Shown in pieces: positions 5,169 to 6,689 of a DNA stretch of 6,689 nt. Origin of the DNA: Gammaproteobacteria bacterium (lineage in GTDB: Bacteria; Pseudomonadota; Gammaproteobacteria; Pseudomonadales; Pseudohongiellaceae); contig JAESUV010000223.1 in NCBI GenBank assembly GCA_016762975.1, positions 8,447-15,135 of the forward strand, in the 5' to 3' direction. Within the stretch, counting starts at the first letter, position 1, and every line of letters begins with the position of its first letter. A model generated the notes under the pieces. It saw nothing but the letters and a program-made list of their open reading frames with translations, was not told the origin of the DNA and searched no databases. The translations under genes and the position numbers were made by a program.

Positions 5169-5204
5169 AAATCAAACTACTCTGAATCTCCCCCTTTGAT
5201 TGGT
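5126..5204. repeat. Degenerate palindromic remnant of the AATCAAAGGGG type, possible convergent terminator
   Basis: The left arm ACCAAAGGGTTCAGAGT (5126-5142) pairs with ACTCTGAA...CCCTTTGATTGGT (5179-5204), allowing gaps in the left arm. The right arm reads AATCAAAGGGG on the minus strand, the same 11-mer as at 6577-6587. It starts 31 bp after the element at 5009-5095 and contains the stop codon of the truncated DUF4062 gene. It sits between two converging genes, so the hairpin could serve as a weak terminator for both. Confidence 0.5.
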
Positions 5205-5221
5205 GATGCTAATCCCAATAT

Positions 5222-6523
5222 CTAGCATTGATAGAAATCAGAATCATTTGCAGCAAACATAGTTTTAATAAAGGCTTCTTTCTTATCGCTGAGAAAATAT
5301 GCATTAACCCCATGCCTGTTTAAAATCCCGCCACGAGTAAAATCGAATGCATAGACAGCGTCTACTTGTTCTTTATGTTCATTTAAATTAGCTAAAAAAG
5401 CGCAGTACAAGCCTACGTCTGCTCCCGCTCCAGTAGCTCCGCCAGCATTCAGGTTTTCAAGCCCAAAGACTTTTCCTAATACCCAATCTTTAGTATTCAG
5501 GCTGAATATCAGAGTGGTATTTGGCGATAATAGGCCGCTTTCTCGTTCTGGATCCTGCTTACCCACACCCGTAAAAGTATCAGTTGATGTTGCAGCGGCT
5601 ATCATTCCGACTCTTATCTCCGGAAAATTTGGAATAGGGTACTGTTCGCCGCTTCCATCCCTGTGTTCATAGAATTCAGAAAAATCAGTTCCGCGTCTAT
5701 CCTCGTCATACAGATTTGGGAGGGCGCTATAGGGATTGCCGAGCAATGCACCAATTACAAAGGCACCAGAACTGTGGGAGAACATTCTTATTTTGGGAAG
5801 TTCAATATCATTCTCGTTATAGGCGAGTTCCATACCGTGAAATAACTGGCGAAGTTTAAATCCTACTAAGGGTCCAGCGGATTGAGCGAATCCCCATGAT
5901 TTCGTGAAAAGTGGCGTTCCATTAAAACCATCCCAATATAATTCCACCATTAGCGGGTCAAATCCTTGGGCATGTATCTCATTTATAACATTTTCATACC
6001 AACCACTACTTTCACTATAAGTGTTGTTAAAACCGTGGATAAGGAATAAAACTTCATCTTTGCCTAGCCTAGCTGCTTGCTCATATATGAGCTGTCCTTC
6101 TTTATGCCAAAGTTGTTTTTGTGCACTTTTCCAATCTTGAGTGGTCGAGCAGCTTTGGCTCTCAAAGTCGCATTTCTCAGTAGCTATAGTCTGACAAAGT
6201 AAGTAAGCATCGCTACCAGGATTGTTCTCCGAGTTTAAGCATAGTTCTGAATTCTGATGGACACTCTGGTTAAAAAGACTCCCAGCGCCAGTTGCTGAAT
6301 TACCAATCAAATTTGGAGTGCTCGGATATCCGGTTTTTGGATATACGTTGCCAAAAGCATCTATGAATATTTGTAGTGAGCCATCTGGTAGTTGAATATC
6401 CCTGCTTTTTCTTTCTGCTTCCGCTACCTGTGAAAAATAAAACACATTGTTCGGTGCACTGGAACAAGAAGTCAATACAGATACGGACAAAATAAAAACA
6501 GGAAGAAAATAATTAATCATCAT
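5222..6523 (-). CDS. Lipoprotein alpha/beta hydrolase (DUF900-like)
   Basis: This 433-residue protein begins with a lipoprotein signal peptide: hydrophobic residues 5-17, then the lipobox L17-T-S-C20, followed by SSAPNN. It is therefore lipid-anchored, probably to the outer membrane since residue 2 of the mature protein is Ser, not Asp. A 120-residue Cys-containing region (C95, C110, C118, C125) precedes the hydrolase core. The core shows EVLFLIHGFNNTYSESS (157-173, with the oxyanion HGF at 163-165) and RMFSHSSGAFVIGALLG (246-262), where S251 is the likely nucleophile in an S-x-S-x-G elbow. NRHGVNAYFL (402-411) offers H404 as the catalytic His. This layout resembles DUF900-type hydrolases of unknown substrate, which act as esterases or lipases by fold. 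The Gly-rich stretch GGATGAGADVG (361-371) may be a loop. The start is supported by GGAG (6529-6532) 5 nt upstream. A second ATG follows immediately. It has no operon partner here. Confidence 0.85.
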   Translation of the reverse strand: MMINYFLPVFILSVSVLTSCSSAPNNVFYFSQVAEAERKSRDIQLPDGSLQIFIDAFGNVYPKTGYPSTPNLIGNSATGAGSLFNQSVHQNSELCLNSENNPGSDAYLLCQTIATEKCDFESQSCSTTQDWKSAQKQLWHKEGQLIYEQAARLGKDEVLFLIHGFNNTYSESSGWYENVINEIHAQGFDPLMVELYWDGFNGTPLFTKSWGFAQSAGPLVGFKLRQLFHGMELAYNENDIELPKIRMFSHSSGAFVIGALLGNPYSALPNLYDEDRRGTDFSEFYEHRDGSGEQYPIPNFPEIRVGMIAAATSTDTFTGVGKQDPERESGLLSPNTTLIFSLNTKDWVLGKVFGLENLNAGGATGAGADVGLYCAFLANLNEHKEQVDAVYAFDFTRGGILNRHGVNAYFLSDKKEAFIKTMFAANDSDFYQC

Positions 6524-6548
6524 TACGGCTCCATTGTTTATTATTCAA

Positions 6549-6577
6549 TTCAATATTTGGAATATTGAACAACGCAA
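6549..6577 (-). promoter_or_regulatory. Candidate promoter and 9-3-9 operator dyad of the hydrolase gene
   Basis: A perfect dyad TTCAATATT-TGG-AATATTGAA (6549-6569) lies 26 bp upstream of the start codon. On the minus strand a weak TTGCGT (6577-6572) and TATTGA (6555-6550) with a 16-bp spacer overlap this dyad. A dimeric regulator bound there would block such a promoter. The assignment rests only on position and symmetry. The AT-rich dyad could also be a chance palindrome. Confidence 0.35.
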
Positions 6578-6598
6578 ATCAAAGGGGTCGGAGTCTGA
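6577..6598 (+). repeat. Element-end remnant AATCAAAGGGGTCGGAGT
   Basis: The sequence AATCAAAGGGG (6577-6587) followed by TCGGAGTCTGA is, from memory, typical of the end of palindromic elements near IS200-like transposases. The same 11-mer occurs in opposite orientation at 5191-5201, so the hydrolase gene is framed by an inverted pair 1376 bp apart. No matching complementary arm follows within the window. The remaining 6599-6689 shows no gene. Confidence 0.45.
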
Positions 6599-6689
6599 GA
6601 TATCCCCAGAAAATATCTAGAAGTATTAACGAGTTAAGCTAACTAAAGTGCATACATGACACGATAAAACTCTCCAACAGGCGACCAAA

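Noticed and set aside
1..6689. CRISPR array
   Set aside because: No regularly spaced short repeats with unique spacers. The repeats at the left end are irregular and hairpin-rich.

Overview
The window looks like an accessory, repeat-rich stretch of a gammaproteobacterial chromosome, probably a marine or free-living lineage. This rests on the tRNA-Arg(ACG) with encoded CCA, the hairpin-rich GGAGCGAAGCTCC / AGCCGTAGGCT intergenic repeats, the lipobox lipoprotein and the CTGTCCCC / AATCAAAGGGG palindrome ends of the kind often seen beside IS200-like (REP-associated tyrosine) transposases. I recognise these by eye and from memory. No gene here fixes the genus. Base composition is moderate and no ribosomal or core metabolic gene is present.

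Layout. (1) 1-411: three copies of a ~74-bp three-hairpin repeat surround a tRNA-Arg(ACG) gene, which ends in a perfect 22-bp-arm terminator palindrome. (2) 412-782: gene-poor, with a solitary remnant of a palindromic element. (3) 783-1670: a predicted secreted protein of unknown function. (4) 1836-2381 (minus): a small serine recombinase of the resolvase/invertase family. The DNA upstream of it is packed with GTCC/GGAC inverted repeats and holds a 29-bp dyad that looks like a crossover site. (5) 2588-4310: two 83-bp direct repeats (76/83 identical) enclose about 1.6 kb of small plus-strand genes: an acidic Trp-rich protein, a membrane-anchored zinc-ribbon protein, a two-helix membrane protein broken by an in-frame stop, and a 56-residue basic protein. 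(6) 4479-5168: a DUF4062-type gene whose 3' part is replaced by an 87-bp palindromic element, so the reading frame runs through the element and ends soon after. (7) 5222-6523 (minus): a large lipoprotein alpha/beta hydrolase, bounded on both sides by palindrome-end motifs.

How it fits together. Nothing here forms a complete, recognisable pathway. The picture is a decaying accessory region next to a tRNA gene: a site-specific recombinase, two long direct repeats that could allow loss or exchange of the block between them, at least four palindromic-element remnants, a disrupted small membrane gene and a truncated DUF4062 gene. The most cohesive unit is the block of small genes between the 83-bp repeats. 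Its last three reading frames are close or overlapping, as in an operon, and its function is unknown. The DUF4062 gene hints at a lost defence-type or STAND-type protein, which is an inference.
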